Assembly: GCF_000333895.2 (NCBI RefSeq)
Contig: NZ_ANFM02000046.1
Coordinates: 1-64,000, forward strand
From: Grimontia indica
Lineage (GTDB): Bacteria > Pseudomonadota > Gammaproteobacteria > Enterobacterales > Vibrionaceae
Length of the DNA: 64,000 nt
Reading direction: 5' to 3'
Every line of letters begins with the position of its first letter. The stretch's first letter is position 1. Under the pieces are notes generated by a model that saw only the letters and a program-made list of their open reading frames with translations, searched no databases and was not told the origin of the DNA. Shown here piece after piece: positions 24,918 to 34,270 of this stretch. A program made the translations under genes and the position numbers.

Positions 24918-24937
24918 CTTTTCTCGGGGTTACCTAG

Positions 24938-24966
24938 ACAAAGCGGTGCTGAAGCACCGCTTTGTT
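24938..24966 (+). terminator. Terminator of the CHRD gene
   Basis: ACAAAGCGGTGCT / AGCACCGCTTTGT stem with GA loop followed by TC-rich sequence, 20 bases past the stop. Confidence 0.85.
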
Positions 24967-25315
24967 CTACTCTACATCTTGGCTTTTTCACTGAGCCTTC
25001 TTCCTAACCCTACTGCATACACAGGGCTTCTTGCTTCTAGAGTAGAAATTTCTGAAGGAGAAATACCCTTCGGATCAGTGCTAATACAAAAAAATTTTTG
25101 CCAAATAGGTGCTCTGTAATACTGGTAGTCGGCGGAAGAAACGAAACTTTTAATTGGGCTGATTTGGAAAATATACGTGAATCTAGCTTGGGAATAAGCC
25201 TTTATTCCATTGCGATAATTAGTACTCCAAAAAACTATTAACTACTGCAGTATTATGGATGGAAGCTCGTTTGGTTTTGTTAATTGACAAGGGTTATGTA
25301 AAAAAATATCGAAGA
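24967..25315. other. Intergenic region, no gene seen
   Basis: About 350 AT-rich bases between convergent genes with no supported ORF and no repeat. Confidence 0.5.
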
Positions 25316-25338
25316 TTGAGGCTCATCTCGAGCCTCAA
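25316..25338 (-). terminator. Hairpin 3' of the 25388-27208 gene
   Basis: TTGAGGCTC / GAGCCTCAA stem with a short loop. On the minus strand a TTTTTTT run occurs about ten bases beyond the stem, so it is a probable but imperfect terminator. Confidence 0.55.
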
Positions 25339-25387
25339 AGAAAAAGCTAATAGTGGCGTAATTGGTTATTAGCCTTAAGGTTTCGAT

Positions 25388-27208
25388 TTACTGAGATAGC
25401 ATTAACTTTTGAGCAACGAGAAATCCTAAGTTTGACTTTCCTGATATCCATAGGTTCCCATCATTGTCAACATGAAGCCCTGAAGCAATTGATAGACTGC
25501 TAGGAAGAAAAAACTCTTGAACTTCAGAATTGTCCTTATTCGCTATAGTTAGATAATTTACGCAGTTATCTACACAGTCTTTCTTGCTCCGCTCGACATA
25601 GATATAGTTACCTGAATCCATTTTTAAGGCTGACACCAAGAATCGATTTTCTTCTTCATTTTCGTGATCAAACCAACTTGGGCGTGGGATTGGTTCTATT
25701 TCGACCATGATATCATTGTTACTAGAGTCTTTTTCAAATCTTCTTCCGCATCTATTTAGTATGATATCTTCAGTAGACAAAATCTCATTGCATTCATAGG
25801 AGTAAGGATATTCTATACTGTTGATGTCTTGTTCCTCTATATTTCCCTCTCGGAACCTGACTATGGTGTTCTTACGTGACTCGGTTATACCTGAAAATAT
25901 ATCTCCATCAAGGCTCGTCAAACTAATCCTTCTAACTTCCGATGTCGATATCTCAGAGTTCCTTTTTATCTCATTACCAGTTGATATTTTTATTTCTGTC
26001 AGATGTGAATCGCTATACGATTGATTGGTGTAAGATAAAAACAAGCTGTCATTTTTAAATAACGCATCACTTGGTGAAGGAACACTGTTGATATACTCTA
26101 TTGTAATAGATTCTTGTGGTGAATTTAGATTAGGAGTCAGCTTATAAAGTGCGCTTCGGTCGTCAGATGATCTCAGGTAAAATATTTGACCTGAGCCATC
26201 ATCGACATGAATCTTTCCGAGTTTTTCGAAAATAGAGGTTCGTAACGGTATTATTACTGTCTCACCACCATTAACTGGCTTTATCATTAGGTTTCTATTG
26301 GTTTCAGAACTAGAGCCATAATATATAAAGGCGTTGTAAAATCGACTGTATGTTAAATGGTTGTCTTCATCATATCGGCCAACCAACGCTTTTGGGAGTT
26401 CTGAGCTAATTGTTGAAAGCTGTTCACTCTCGAACATCACCGAAATTAATATATTGTCCGAATTTGAGCCAAAGCAGTAATCGGCATAACATAGGTTAAC
26501 TGATAAAGTATACCCCTGATCCATCGTATAGTAAGACATTGTATTTAGGCTTTCGATAGTAACAGGACATGTTGCTTCAGTCCTGTCAGAGTTGAAAGGA
26601 CACTGGATCACTGAAAATGAAGCATCTCCAGAAAATTCCACATAGGAGTTTGAGCTTCTGTGAGAATTTTCTATCGGTATTTTTATATCAAATACCATCT
26701 CAGTTGGGTCATCGATTCTCCGTTTCACGGTATACGAGCGTATTGTACTACTTGAGATGGTAGGGAGCGTCGTGTTCACATTGAGAGTAATGTCGAAAGG
26801 AGAACCTTCTATCGTGCTGTTACAGTTCTCATCATAACAAAAGTACAGTGTGAGCACTTCCTTGTAGTCACCTCCAGGATTTGACTCAGGCAAGTAGTAG
26901 TCAAAGCTAACGTTAGACTCTCCTCCAAGGACAATTGATAGTGATAAGTTGCTAATTCCTGATGAAGAACCAAAGTTACTTCCCACGTACAAATAAACTT
27001 CACTTGTAGATTCAGGTATTGATACTTCTATTGGTAGATTGAAGGAGGCATATCGGTTCTCAGCTGTTACATATAGATCAATTTCTGATTGAAGAGGTAA
27101 AATACCTGAACTTGAACCGTTATTATCTGCTCCCCCTCCTGAACCAGAACCTCCACCGCAACTAACAACCAGCAAAACAGAGAATAGAGTTAAAACTAGA
27201 TTTTTCAT
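25388..27208 (-). CDS. Large lipoprotein, possible beta-propeller, unknown function
   Basis: 606 residues from the ATG at 27208 (GGAAGTTGGCAGTC before it). Lipobox VVSC (about residue 16) followed by a Gly/Ser linker (GGGSGSGGGADNNGSSSG). Residues about 40-290 contain repeating Ig-like strands with paired cysteines (LYFCYDENCNS, LCYADYCFGS). The C-terminal half has propeller-like turns, ending LHVDNDGNLWISG, similar in form to two-component-regulator/NHL propeller blades. It is more A+T-rich than its neighbours, a hint of transfer. Likely outer-membrane or surface exposed. No family assigned. Confidence 0.7.
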   Translation of the reverse strand: MKNLVLTLFSVLLVVSCGGGSGSGGGADNNGSSSGILPLQSEIDLYVTAENRYASFNLPIEVSIPESTSEVYLYVGSNFGSSSGISNLSLSIVLGGESNVSFDYYLPESNPGGDYKEVLTLYFCYDENCNSTIEGSPFDITLNVNTTLPTISSSTIRSYTVKRRIDDPTEMVFDIKIPIENSHRSSNSYVEFSGDASFSVIQCPFNSDRTEATCPVTIESLNTMSYYTMDQGYTLSVNLCYADYCFGSNSDNILISVMFESEQLSTISSELPKALVGRYDEDNHLTYSRFYNAFIYYGSSSETNRNLMIKPVNGGETVIIPLRTSIFEKLGKIHVDDGSGQIFYLRSSDDRSALYKLTPNLNSPQESITIEYINSVPSPSDALFKNDSLFLSYTNQSYSDSHLTEIKISTGNEIKRNSEISTSEVRRISLTSLDGDIFSGITESRKNTIVRFREGNIEEQDINSIEYPYSYECNEILSTEDIILNRCGRRFEKDSSNNDIMVEIEPIPRPSWFDHENEEENRFLVSALKMDSGNYIYVERSKKDCVDNCVNYLTIANKDNSEVQEFFLPSSLSIASGLHVDNDGNLWISGKSNLGFLVAQKLMLSQ

Positions 27209-27364
27209 GACTGCCAACTTCCATGATTCTGGTGAGACTTTCTTGCTAACCAATGAGCTTTTATTAGAATTCCCTTGTCTAATTGGATGCTACTAAATGC
27301 CCATCAGCTTGAATGACTTAGTTTTGATACGCGGTGTAAGATCTTTTGAAGTCTAAGGTGGAAA

Positions 27365-27389
27365 AACAGCGCCAATCGGCGCTGTTTTC
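27365..27389 (-). terminator. Terminator of the 1100-residue RTX gene
   Basis: AACAGCGCC-AATC-GGCGCTGTT stem 20 bases past the stop codon; on the minus strand TTTTTCC follows. Confidence 0.85.
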
Positions 27390-27408
27390 AGAACGATGAT
27401 GTGGAACA

Positions 27409-30400
27409 TCAAGATAGATAGAAGAAATCAAAATCATCAGCGCTGATGTCTTCCGCGTTGATGTTTTTCAGCAGCACATTGACGTTGTCATCAACATATT
27501 CCGTCTCTCCGCCGAAGTCGAATTTACGGATCATCTGAATCAAGGTGTCATCGCCTTGCTGTGTGATGATGAAATCATCAAAGTTAATCTCGGCGTAGTG
27601 GATGTTGTTGAATGCGATCTTATCGATACCAATTTCAAAATCAGTGATGGTATCTGTTTCAACGCTGCTGCTGTAAGTCTGTCGAGCGTCGCTTAAGACA
27701 AAAGTGTCTGCACCTTGTCCGCCAGTGAGGGTATCGTAACCTTCGTCGCCTTGCAGCCAGTCATCTCCGTCGCCTCCTTCCAATATATCGTTGCCCTTAC
27801 GCCCCAACAGTGAGTCATCACTGGCGCCACCGACGATGTGGTTGGCGGAGTTTCTGCCAATCAAAGTGAAGGAAATCTGCTCATCTGAAAAGTCATCAAG
27901 CTGAACATTTTGAAGAGTGGAGATGGCTGTTGATGAGCCTTGAATTACGACATCATTGCCTACTTGCTTAATCAAATCACTTGCTCTGAATATATTGTCT
28001 TCGTTAGCGAGGAACCGGATTGTGTTGTCATCCAGCAAGTGGGTAATATTCAGCGAATCAACGGCCACTTCAAAGTCCGTGATGGTATCTTCATATCTGT
28101 AGTTATTGAACGAGTTCCAATCATAGCTGTTAAAGCCAGCCAACTCGGTGCTGAAATGACCAATCACAAAGGTGTCAGCGCCTTCGCCTCCGGAGAGTTG
28201 GTTCTCTCCCTCTCCAGCATGGAGTCTGTCGTTCCCTTGACCACCGTCAAGGCTATCGTTACCACCATCACCAGACAGCTCATCATCGCCTTCACCGCCG
28301 AGGAGAGTGTCATGACCTCCGCCCCCAATTAGGGTATCGTTCCCGCCGCGGCCTTCGAGAGTGTCGCTGCCGGAGTTGCCATCAAGAGAGTCATCGCGGT
28401 TGCCACCGATAAGTGTATTCCCAATACCGTCTGATGCAGCGCGTACGAGAAGTGTGATGTCATCTAATGCTATTGAGTCTGGGTCAACGCCTTCTAGATA
28501 GATTTCAAAGCCTAGGTCAGCTTTGAGGACCGTGCCATTTTCGTAGGCGGTAGGTGCCAAGCTTGATGGTGAGAAAGTCAGACTCGGTCTATCTGAATAA
28601 TCAAAACCGTAGTAACTGATAGTCGCTTTAAATATCAATTGGTCTTCGTTAACGTCAAAGTCCTTAATCGTCGTGATACCACTGGACCCAAACTGGAGAT
28701 CGAACGTATCGGCACCTTCACCACCCGCCAAAATCTCTTTTTTACCGTAACTGATTAGCGTGTCATTTCCTGCTCCACCATCCGCATAGTGAGTCGCGGT
28801 GATGACGTCGTGCCGTTTATCACCGAAAACCCATTGGTTTGATTGAAAGCTACCGCCATAGTGCCAAGACTCTCCAATGTGCGCTCCCCAAGTACTCAGG
28901 GAATCATTGAAGGTCGATGTGCTTGTAAACGAAAAATCGTCGGCGGATAACAAGGAAGCGTTGGTATTGTTCAGGGTAATGGTGGAGCCATTAGACAGAG
29001 TAATCACAGCTTTTGAGCCCACTTGCTCGATAACCAGATCATCAAAGTCAGAGGCAATCGCTGTATCGATGGTGATGGTATCAATGCCAATTTCGAAGTC
29101 GGCTATTTTGTCATGCCCAGTGAAATAGGAGGGTATCGAATTTGCACTTTTGGCGAGGTCAAAATACAAGGAAGTGCCAAAATGGAAAGTGTCCGAGCCT
29201 GCACCGCCATGAAACCATTGATTATTGGCATTGCCGGACAGGATATCATCCCCTGACCCAGCGAACAGGGCAGCTCCATTTCCTAGACTGCCGACAACGT
29301 GGAGGACATCATTTCCCTCGCCCCCCAATAGCGTGTCTTTGTTGCCAAGGCTCGTTAATACGTCATTGCCACTGCCACCCCTTGCAACATCATTTCCATA
29401 GCCTTCCACCCAGTCATCACCCGCACCCCCTATAAGAGTATCGGATGAGCTTGAATCTCCATGAACTCTGTCATTTCCGCTGCCACCAATCGCCAGTTCA
29501 GACTCAAAAATAACATCGTTACCAGTACCACCCATGGCAAGGTCCTGTCCGTCACCACCATTTAGGTAGTCGTTCCCTACACCACCAGAAAGTGTATCGT
29601 TGCCCCCAATGCTGTTGATACTATTAATCTCGTAGTCACCATAAAGAATATCGTCGCCATCTCCACCATTAAGCGTATCATTGCCGGTGACACTACTATG
29701 TGAGACGGTTCGATAGTCACCGTATAGGGTATCGTTACCTGTTCCGCCGTTCAGAGTGTCATCACCATCGTCGTTGGCGGGGCGCCAATCGGCCCTAAAC
29801 GATTCGCCGCCATACAAGGTATCGTCGCCGTCACCGCCATTCAGGACATCATGATCACCGCCGCCACTGAGTGTATCGTTACCACCACCGCCATTAAGGG
29901 TGTCATTATCGTTATCTCCATCCAGCGTAGACCTATCATTCCCATAGACAGTCAGAGTATCGCTCCCATCACCACCCGAGAGAGAGCCTCCATCCTCGTC
30001 AATCAGAATGTCGTCTCCAGCCTCTCCGTAGAGGGAATCCCAGCCCTGATTACCATGAAGTAAATCGTTACCTTGCCCCCCATAGAGTGTGTCATGATCT
30101 GCACCTCCATTCAGGATGTCGTTTCCGTCACCGCCATAAAGCCTATCGTTACCGGCATCTCCACTCAGAGAGTCATCACCTTCATCACCATAGAGAGTGT
30201 CTCTGCCATCGCCACCATAGAGCTTATCCTGGTCGGCACCACCGTATAATTTGTCGTTGTCTTGCTCGCCGAAAAGCTCATCATTACCTTCGCCCCCATG
30301 GAGAGTATCGTTTAGGGTGCCACCGTATAATTTGTCGTTGCCTTCCTCACCATAAAGCTTGTCGTCACCTATGCCGCCATATAACTCATCCTCTCCCAGG

Positions 30401-30711
30401 CCACCATATAAGGTATCTTTGCCACCATCGCCATAGAGGAAGTCATTTCCGCCATAGCCATAGAGCTTATCGTCAAGACTGCCACCATATAGCTCGTCGG
30501 TGCTCTCGTGACCATAAAGGGTGTCTTTTCCACCGAGCCCGTAAATACGGTTGTTACCTTCGACACCGTAGAGGACGTCGTCGTTTTCTGTACCGGTAAT
30601 CTCGTTATAGGTAGTGGTTGTATAAACGAAATCTGTAAGTTCAAGGGGGGCTGAACTGAGCGTGAGTGAATACGTTCCTTCGTTAGAAAGACTGAGTTCT
30701 TGAATAGACAT
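27409..30711 (-). CDS. Large RTX calcium-binding repeat protein
   Basis: 1100 residues from the ATG at 30711 (GGAGATAGGT before it). After a short N-terminal strand region (1 to about 40), RTX nonapeptides (GGxGxDxLx) run to about residue 500. Four modules then follow, each an RTX patch ending in a DTF strand and a T1SS-type C-terminal cap (ADFEIGIDTITID, KDFDVNEDQLIF, TDFEVAVDSLNI, TDFEIGIDKIAF) with DTF strands near 510, 670, 850 and 1000. It ends DFDFFYLS, consistent with an uncleaved type I secretion signal. No protease, lipase or adhesin domain is visible. Probably a secreted structural, matrix or cell-surface protein. No T1SS genes nearby. Confidence 0.9.
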   Translation of the reverse strand: MSIQELSLSNEGTYSLTLSSAPLELTDFVYTTTTYNEITGTENDDVLYGVEGNNRIYGLGGKDTLYGHESTDELYGGSLDDKLYGYGGNDFLYGDGGKDTLYGGLGEDELYGGIGDDKLYGEEGNDKLYGGTLNDTLHGGEGNDELFGEQDNDKLYGGADQDKLYGGDGRDTLYGDEGDDSLSGDAGNDRLYGGDGNDILNGGADHDTLYGGQGNDLLHGNQGWDSLYGEAGDDILIDEDGGSLSGGDGSDTLTVYGNDRSTLDGDNDNDTLNGGGGNDTLSGGGDHDVLNGGDGDDTLYGGESFRADWRPANDDGDDTLNGGTGNDTLYGDYRTVSHSSVTGNDTLNGGDGDDILYGDYEINSINSIGGNDTLSGGVGNDYLNGGDGQDLAMGGTGNDVIFESELAIGGSGNDRVHGDSSSSDTLIGGAGDDWVEGYGNDVARGGSGNDVLTSLGNKDTLLGGEGNDVLHVVGSLGNGAALFAGSGDDILSGNANNQWFHGGAGSDTFHFGTSLYFDLAKSANSIPSYFTGHDKIADFEIGIDTITIDTAIASDFDDLVIEQVGSKAVITLSNGSTITLNNTNASLLSADDFSFTSTSTFNDSLSTWGAHIGESWHYGGSFQSNQWVFGDKRHDVITATHYADGGAGNDTLISYGKKEILAGGEGADTFDLQFGSSGITTIKDFDVNEDQLIFKATISYYGFDYSDRPSLTFSPSSLAPTAYENGTVLKADLGFEIYLEGVDPDSIALDDITLLVRAASDGIGNTLIGGNRDDSLDGNSGSDTLEGRGGNDTLIGGGGHDTLLGGEGDDELSGDGGNDSLDGGQGNDRLHAGEGENQLSGGEGADTFVIGHFSTELAGFNSYDWNSFNNYRYEDTITDFEVAVDSLNITHLLDDNTIRFLANEDNIFRASDLIKQVGNDVVIQGSSTAISTLQNVQLDDFSDEQISFTLIGRNSANHIVGGASDDSLLGRKGNDILEGGDGDDWLQGDEGYDTLTGGQGADTFVLSDARQTYSSSVETDTITDFEIGIDKIAFNNIHYAEINFDDFIITQQGDDTLIQMIRKFDFGGETEYVDDNVNVLLKNINAEDISADDFDFFYLS

Positions 30712-30865
30712 ACCTATCTCCATGGAATGCTTTCCGTCGGCGATAATATTTAAAGTTCAAGACGGAATGAGAAATTTTTGAATCGGGGCTGATAATTGTT
30801 TTTGGCCATCAAAACTGATTACAAAACAAAGCGCGTTAACAAGTCTGTATTAGTATTTGGACAGA

Positions 30866-30952
30866 TGAGCATTGAATGGTGCCTGTTCACAAATTAGTGC
30901 AAAAAGGAGCATAGAGAATGGATGTTCAACAGGAATAGTGAGCATTGAATGG
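30866..30952 (+). repeat. 14-base direct repeats upstream of the large RTX gene
   Basis: TGAGCATTGAATGG occurs at 30866-30879 and 30939-30952, starts 73 bases apart (about seven helical turns), 155-240 bases before the RTX start on the minus strand. Non-coding and candidate regulator-binding sites. The rest of the gap 30712-31017 holds nothing else I can support. Confidence 0.6.
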
Positions 30953-31017
30953 GTTTGGAACCGGGAAAAGAAAAGGGGGTAATAGACCCCCGCGAAAAGA
31001 CCCTATATCCAAAAAAA

Positions 31018-31036
31018 TTGCCGGATAGCCCGGCAA
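31018..31036 (-). terminator. Terminator of the 31047-32264 gene
   Basis: TTGCCGG/CCGGCAA stem; on the minus strand a run of seven T follows directly. Eleven bases past the stop codon. Confidence 0.9.
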
Positions 31037-31046
31037 AAAGTTTTGG

Positions 31047-32264
31047 TTAGAACTTTAAATTATTTCGGGCATTTTGCATGTTACTGCCCGTTAGAAAAGT
31101 TGGACTCTCTTTGTTCATCGCTTTAATTTTGGGAAGTTCTCCCATCTGTGCATTGAGTACGTCGGCAGCATGATTGAGTGCAACCCATTGATGGTCTATT
31201 GTCGTTTCGGTTTGCACATAAATATGATGCCCGGCGTCACCAAATTCTTTCAGGTAATAGGTGACATCATCAGTGTTGTTCTCATCTCCAATATCATTCA
31301 ATCCCAACGAGTTGTTGCCGAGGATGCAGTTTGTATCTGCCTCTTCAATACATTTATCCATTAACTCTTTTGTGAACTGCGGCTTTGTTGTCCAAATCAA
31401 TTCGTCATTAACAACCTCGTAGTCATTCCACATGTTGTACGCCATGGCGATTGGGGTGTTGTCCCATTTCTTCGCAGCAACTTTTATTTGCCAGCGAAGG
31501 CATGATTTGTCGCTTTCCAGGGTCATACCTCCATTTAGCAAGGCCTGCACGTTGTGTTTTCCGTCTGGTCGGTTGTAATCGCCTTTGTTGCGCCACATTG
31601 TTTCCGCATGGTGTGTCATGCAGCCAGAAACAGCGAGTTCTCTGATCACAGGAACATTGTCGTATTTATCGGCAAGTTTCTCTTGCAGGTCTCTCCAGTG
31701 TGTTCTGAAAGATAGCTTCCAATGGGAAGGGATGATGCCTTGTTTGTTATTTTTGAAATAGGCTCTTACGCCGCACATTTCTTCTGCTGTAGCGTTCTGT
31801 CCTTTCTCGCAATTCTTCAGCTTGTATTTCCCTTTGTGCCAATGGTAAGTGAGCCATTTAGGAGAAAAAACACCTGAAAAGACGCGTAATTTAATGCCTA
31901 GGGTGTTAGTTGTTTCAGGGTCATTGTTCCACTCATTGACGCGTGCAATCGCCTGATCAATGACATTATTCTCGGTGATTGGCCCCGCTTCTTCTTTCTG
32001 AAGGTGACGCCATTCAACCTGAACAACGAGTCCATCAATATATTCGCCGATAGGCTTTTGCTCTATTTGCCCATCACTTGTTTCAACAGAAACGAGTTGA
32101 TAAGGGTCGTCGTAGCCATTTCGATCAGAGGTAAAGTTGTTGACTGAGCCATCTACATCGCCACGCAGTACGAAGCCTGTAATACGTTCTTTAGGCTCTG
32201 CAAGGGCAGGGTTTGCATTCAAAATCAGTAACAGTGCTAAGACAGACTTTATAAGGCTTTTCAT
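31047..32264 (-). CDS. Exported protein, possible TIM-barrel glycoside-hydrolase-like fold
   Basis: 405 residues from the ATG at 32264 (GGAGGAACCA before it). Signal peptide cleaved near NPALA-EP. Segments such as IDGLVVQVEWRHLQ, TLGIKLRVFSGVFSPKWL and VPVIRELAVSGC alternate strand and helix in the manner of secreted TIM-barrel hydrolases, and HHAETMWR looks like a barrel-end loop; this is only a pattern impression. Cysteines are present (KNCEKGQ, EEMCGVRAY, KSCLRW, DKCIEEADTNC). It sits between two same-strand RTX genes, each with its own terminator. I do not know the family. Confidence 0.6.
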   Translation of the reverse strand: MKSLIKSVLALLLILNANPALAEPKERITGFVLRGDVDGSVNNFTSDRNGYDDPYQLVSVETSDGQIEQKPIGEYIDGLVVQVEWRHLQKEEAGPITENNVIDQAIARVNEWNNDPETTNTLGIKLRVFSGVFSPKWLTYHWHKGKYKLKNCEKGQNATAEEMCGVRAYFKNNKQGIIPSHWKLSFRTHWRDLQEKLADKYDNVPVIRELAVSGCMTHHAETMWRNKGDYNRPDGKHNVQALLNGGMTLESDKSCLRWQIKVAAKKWDNTPIAMAYNMWNDYEVVNDELIWTTKPQFTKELMDKCIEEADTNCILGNNSLGLNDIGDENNTDDVTYYLKEFGDAGHHIYVQTETTIDHQWVALNHAADVLNAQMGELPKIKAMNKESPTFLTGSNMQNARNNLKF

Positions 32265-32287
32265 TGGTTCCTCCATGAACCATTAAG

Positions 32288-32319
32288 AATGCTGGGGAAG
32301 TGTTGAACCCCAGCATTCA
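32288..32319 (-). terminator. Terminator of the 455-residue RTX gene
   Basis: AATGCTGGGG / CCCCAGCATT perfect ten-base stem with a ten-base loop, ten bases past the stop codon, between the RTX gene and the next minus-strand gene. The T-run is weak. Confidence 0.75.
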
Positions 32320-32328
32320 AATAGTGAA

Positions 32329-33696
32329 TTAAACGAAATCAAACATATCGCTGGTCACTTTGTTGGCGTTGAAGTCTTCCAACGTCACTGTTGTGTGGTT
32401 GCCCAGATCAAGCACGGTATCGGCACCAACTTGGGTAATACTAATTTGGTTGAATTTCGTCAGCAGAGAGCTGTCGATTTGTATTTTGTCGCCTTGGCCT
32501 TTGCTGAAATCAGCGATGGTGTCGTTATGATCACGATATTCGAAAAAGAAGGTATCTGCGCCGAAACCACCCACCAAATAGTCATCGCCGTTGCCACCAA
32601 CGAGCAGGTCATCACCATTCTCGCCGTACAGACAGTCATCTTCGCCGCCACCATACAGTTTGTCACTGTTGGCACCGCCTTTAAGGATGTCGTTACCCAT
32701 GTGACCTTCGAGAATGTCAGCATGATAACCACCGTCTAGGTAGTCATTGCCTTTACCACCATTCAGGTAGTCTTCACCGGCTTCACCATACAGAGTGTCA
32801 TGGCCATCGGAACCGCGGAGTTCATCATTGTTGTTGCCGCCATACAGGGTGTCATTACCCGTGCCGCCATGCATGTAATCCAACATATTGCCGCCGTACA
32901 TGGTGTCGTTTCCTGCACCACCTAGCATGCGGTCATCATTGCCTTCGCCGTGCATGATGTCGTCGCCGTCGCCACCGACCAGGTAGTCGTTGCCACCGCC
33001 GCCATAAAGTTCATCGTTACCGACATCACCGTAAAGTTCATCACCACCGCTGCCGCCGTAAAGCTTGTCATCGCCTAAGCCACCACCCAATTTGTCAGCG
33101 CCGTCTTCGCCTCTCAGCTGATCGTTGTCGGCGCCACCATAAAGCTGGTCGTTTTCGCTACCACCCCAGAGTGAATCCTGGCCTTCGCCACCGCGGATAA
33201 AGTCTTCGCCTTCATTGCCCCACAGTACGTCGTTGCCTTCATCGCCATTTATCTCGTCGTTGCCTTCATTACCGAAGAGGACATCGTTACCCAAGCCGCC
33301 GCTAACAAAGTCATCTCCTTCGTTGCCTCGTGCTTTGTCGTCGCCATCACCACCATAAAGGTTATCTTGGCCTTCACCGCCATAAAGATCGTCAGCGCCG
33401 GTTCCGCCATACAGGTTATCGTCACCATCAAAGCCCTCAACCCGGTCATCGCCCGAATCACCGTAAAGGTTGTCATTCGACAGACCACCACGTACCCAGT
33501 CGTTCCCCGCGTCACCATGCACTTCATCTGTGCCTTTACCGCCGATAACAGTGTCATCACCATCACCGCCATAGATAAAGTCTGTGCCGTCCCACCCTTC
33601 GATGTAGTCATTTCCGCCGTTGCCATAGATAAAATCGACGCCATTTGTGCCGATGATGTGGTCATCATTTTCTGTTCCATTAATGATGTTGGCCAT
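32329..33696 (-). CDS. RTX calcium-binding repeat protein
   Basis: 455 residues from the ATG at 33696 (GGAGCATCAA before it), starting MANIINGTENDD like the other RTX genes here. Nearly the whole protein to about residue 380 is GGxGxDxLxG nonapeptide repeats. A single C-terminal cap follows (DTFFFEYRDHNDTIADFSKG, IQIDSSLLTKFNQISIT) and the end is TSDMFDFV, a plausible type I secretion signal. No cysteines were noticed in the repeats, unlike the 341-residue pair. No enzyme domain. Probably exported and folded by extracellular Ca2+. Confidence 0.92.
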   Translation of the reverse strand: MANIINGTENDDHIIGTNGVDFIYGNGGNDYIEGWDGTDFIYGGDGDDTVIGGKGTDEVHGDAGNDWVRGGLSNDNLYGDSGDDRVEGFDGDDNLYGGTGADDLYGGEGQDNLYGGDGDDKARGNEGDDFVSGGLGNDVLFGNEGNDEINGDEGNDVLWGNEGEDFIRGGEGQDSLWGGSENDQLYGGADNDQLRGEDGADKLGGGLGDDKLYGGSGGDELYGDVGNDELYGGGGNDYLVGGDGDDIMHGEGNDDRMLGGAGNDTMYGGNMLDYMHGGTGNDTLYGGNNNDELRGSDGHDTLYGEAGEDYLNGGKGNDYLDGGYHADILEGHMGNDILKGGANSDKLYGGGEDDCLYGENGDDLLVGGNGDDYLVGGFGADTFFFEYRDHNDTIADFSKGQGDKIQIDSSLLTKFNQISITQVGADTVLDLGNHTTVTLEDFNANKVTSDMFDFV

Positions 33697-34181
33697 TTGA
33701 TGCTCCGTTTGTCTGATTGAGAAAAATCGATCGCGATGTAAGCGCTTTCTTGCCAGCGGAATCTGACGTATCAGCGGATGAGTTTCTATAGTGAAAAGTT
33801 TCATGAGTGAGACAATTTCTGTCGAATTAATTGCCGGAATGCTTAAAGGGGGAATGTGGTGGGAAAAACGCGATATTTTTTAGTTTTCGCTAAATAAAAC
33901 AAGTAACTCTATAAAAATCATAGGGATGAATTGCTTGGTTGTTTACAATTTTGATGCTGTCACTAAGAAGATTCTAAAAATATTCGACATGAGAAAATAA
34001 GAAAGTATGGAATTAGAATGAAATGCTGTTGGAAGAGAAAAAAAATGGGAATTTTTACCATTTTTCTGGGTATTTCGTGTGACTCATTCGAATTAGTTGT
34101 TGATATGGAGCGTTTGAATATATATGTAATTTTATTGATTATTCTTTCAGATTGGAGTTTATCTATTTGATATATATAAAA
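33697..34181. other. AT-rich promoter region of the 455-residue RTX gene
   Basis: About 485 A+T-rich bases with no ORF of note. It carries the promoter of the minus-strand RTX gene. No specific operator identified. Confidence 0.5.
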
Positions 34182-34203
34182 TAAGAGGCTGGCAAGCCTC
34201 TTA
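34182..34203 (-). terminator. Hairpin 3' of the thioesterase gene
   Basis: AAGAGGCT-GGCA-AGCCTCTT stem; on the minus strand an AT-rich, T-containing stretch follows. It lies about 70 bases past the thioesterase stop. Confidence 0.65.
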
Positions 34204-34270
34204 CTTCAGAATATTTCAATGCTCTTGACTTCAACAATATAATTGAACAATTTTGGGCATTACTCTCTCG

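Noticed and set aside
30087-30599. 170-codon His/Arg-rich ORF antisense to the large RTX gene
   Set aside because: Composition (HRHRH) is the mirror of repeat codons; no ribosome binding site.
27409-33696. Tandem GGxGxD repeat tracts considered as a CRISPR or DNA satellite
   Set aside because: The periodicity is 27 bases of coding nonapeptides with variable third positions and no spacers.
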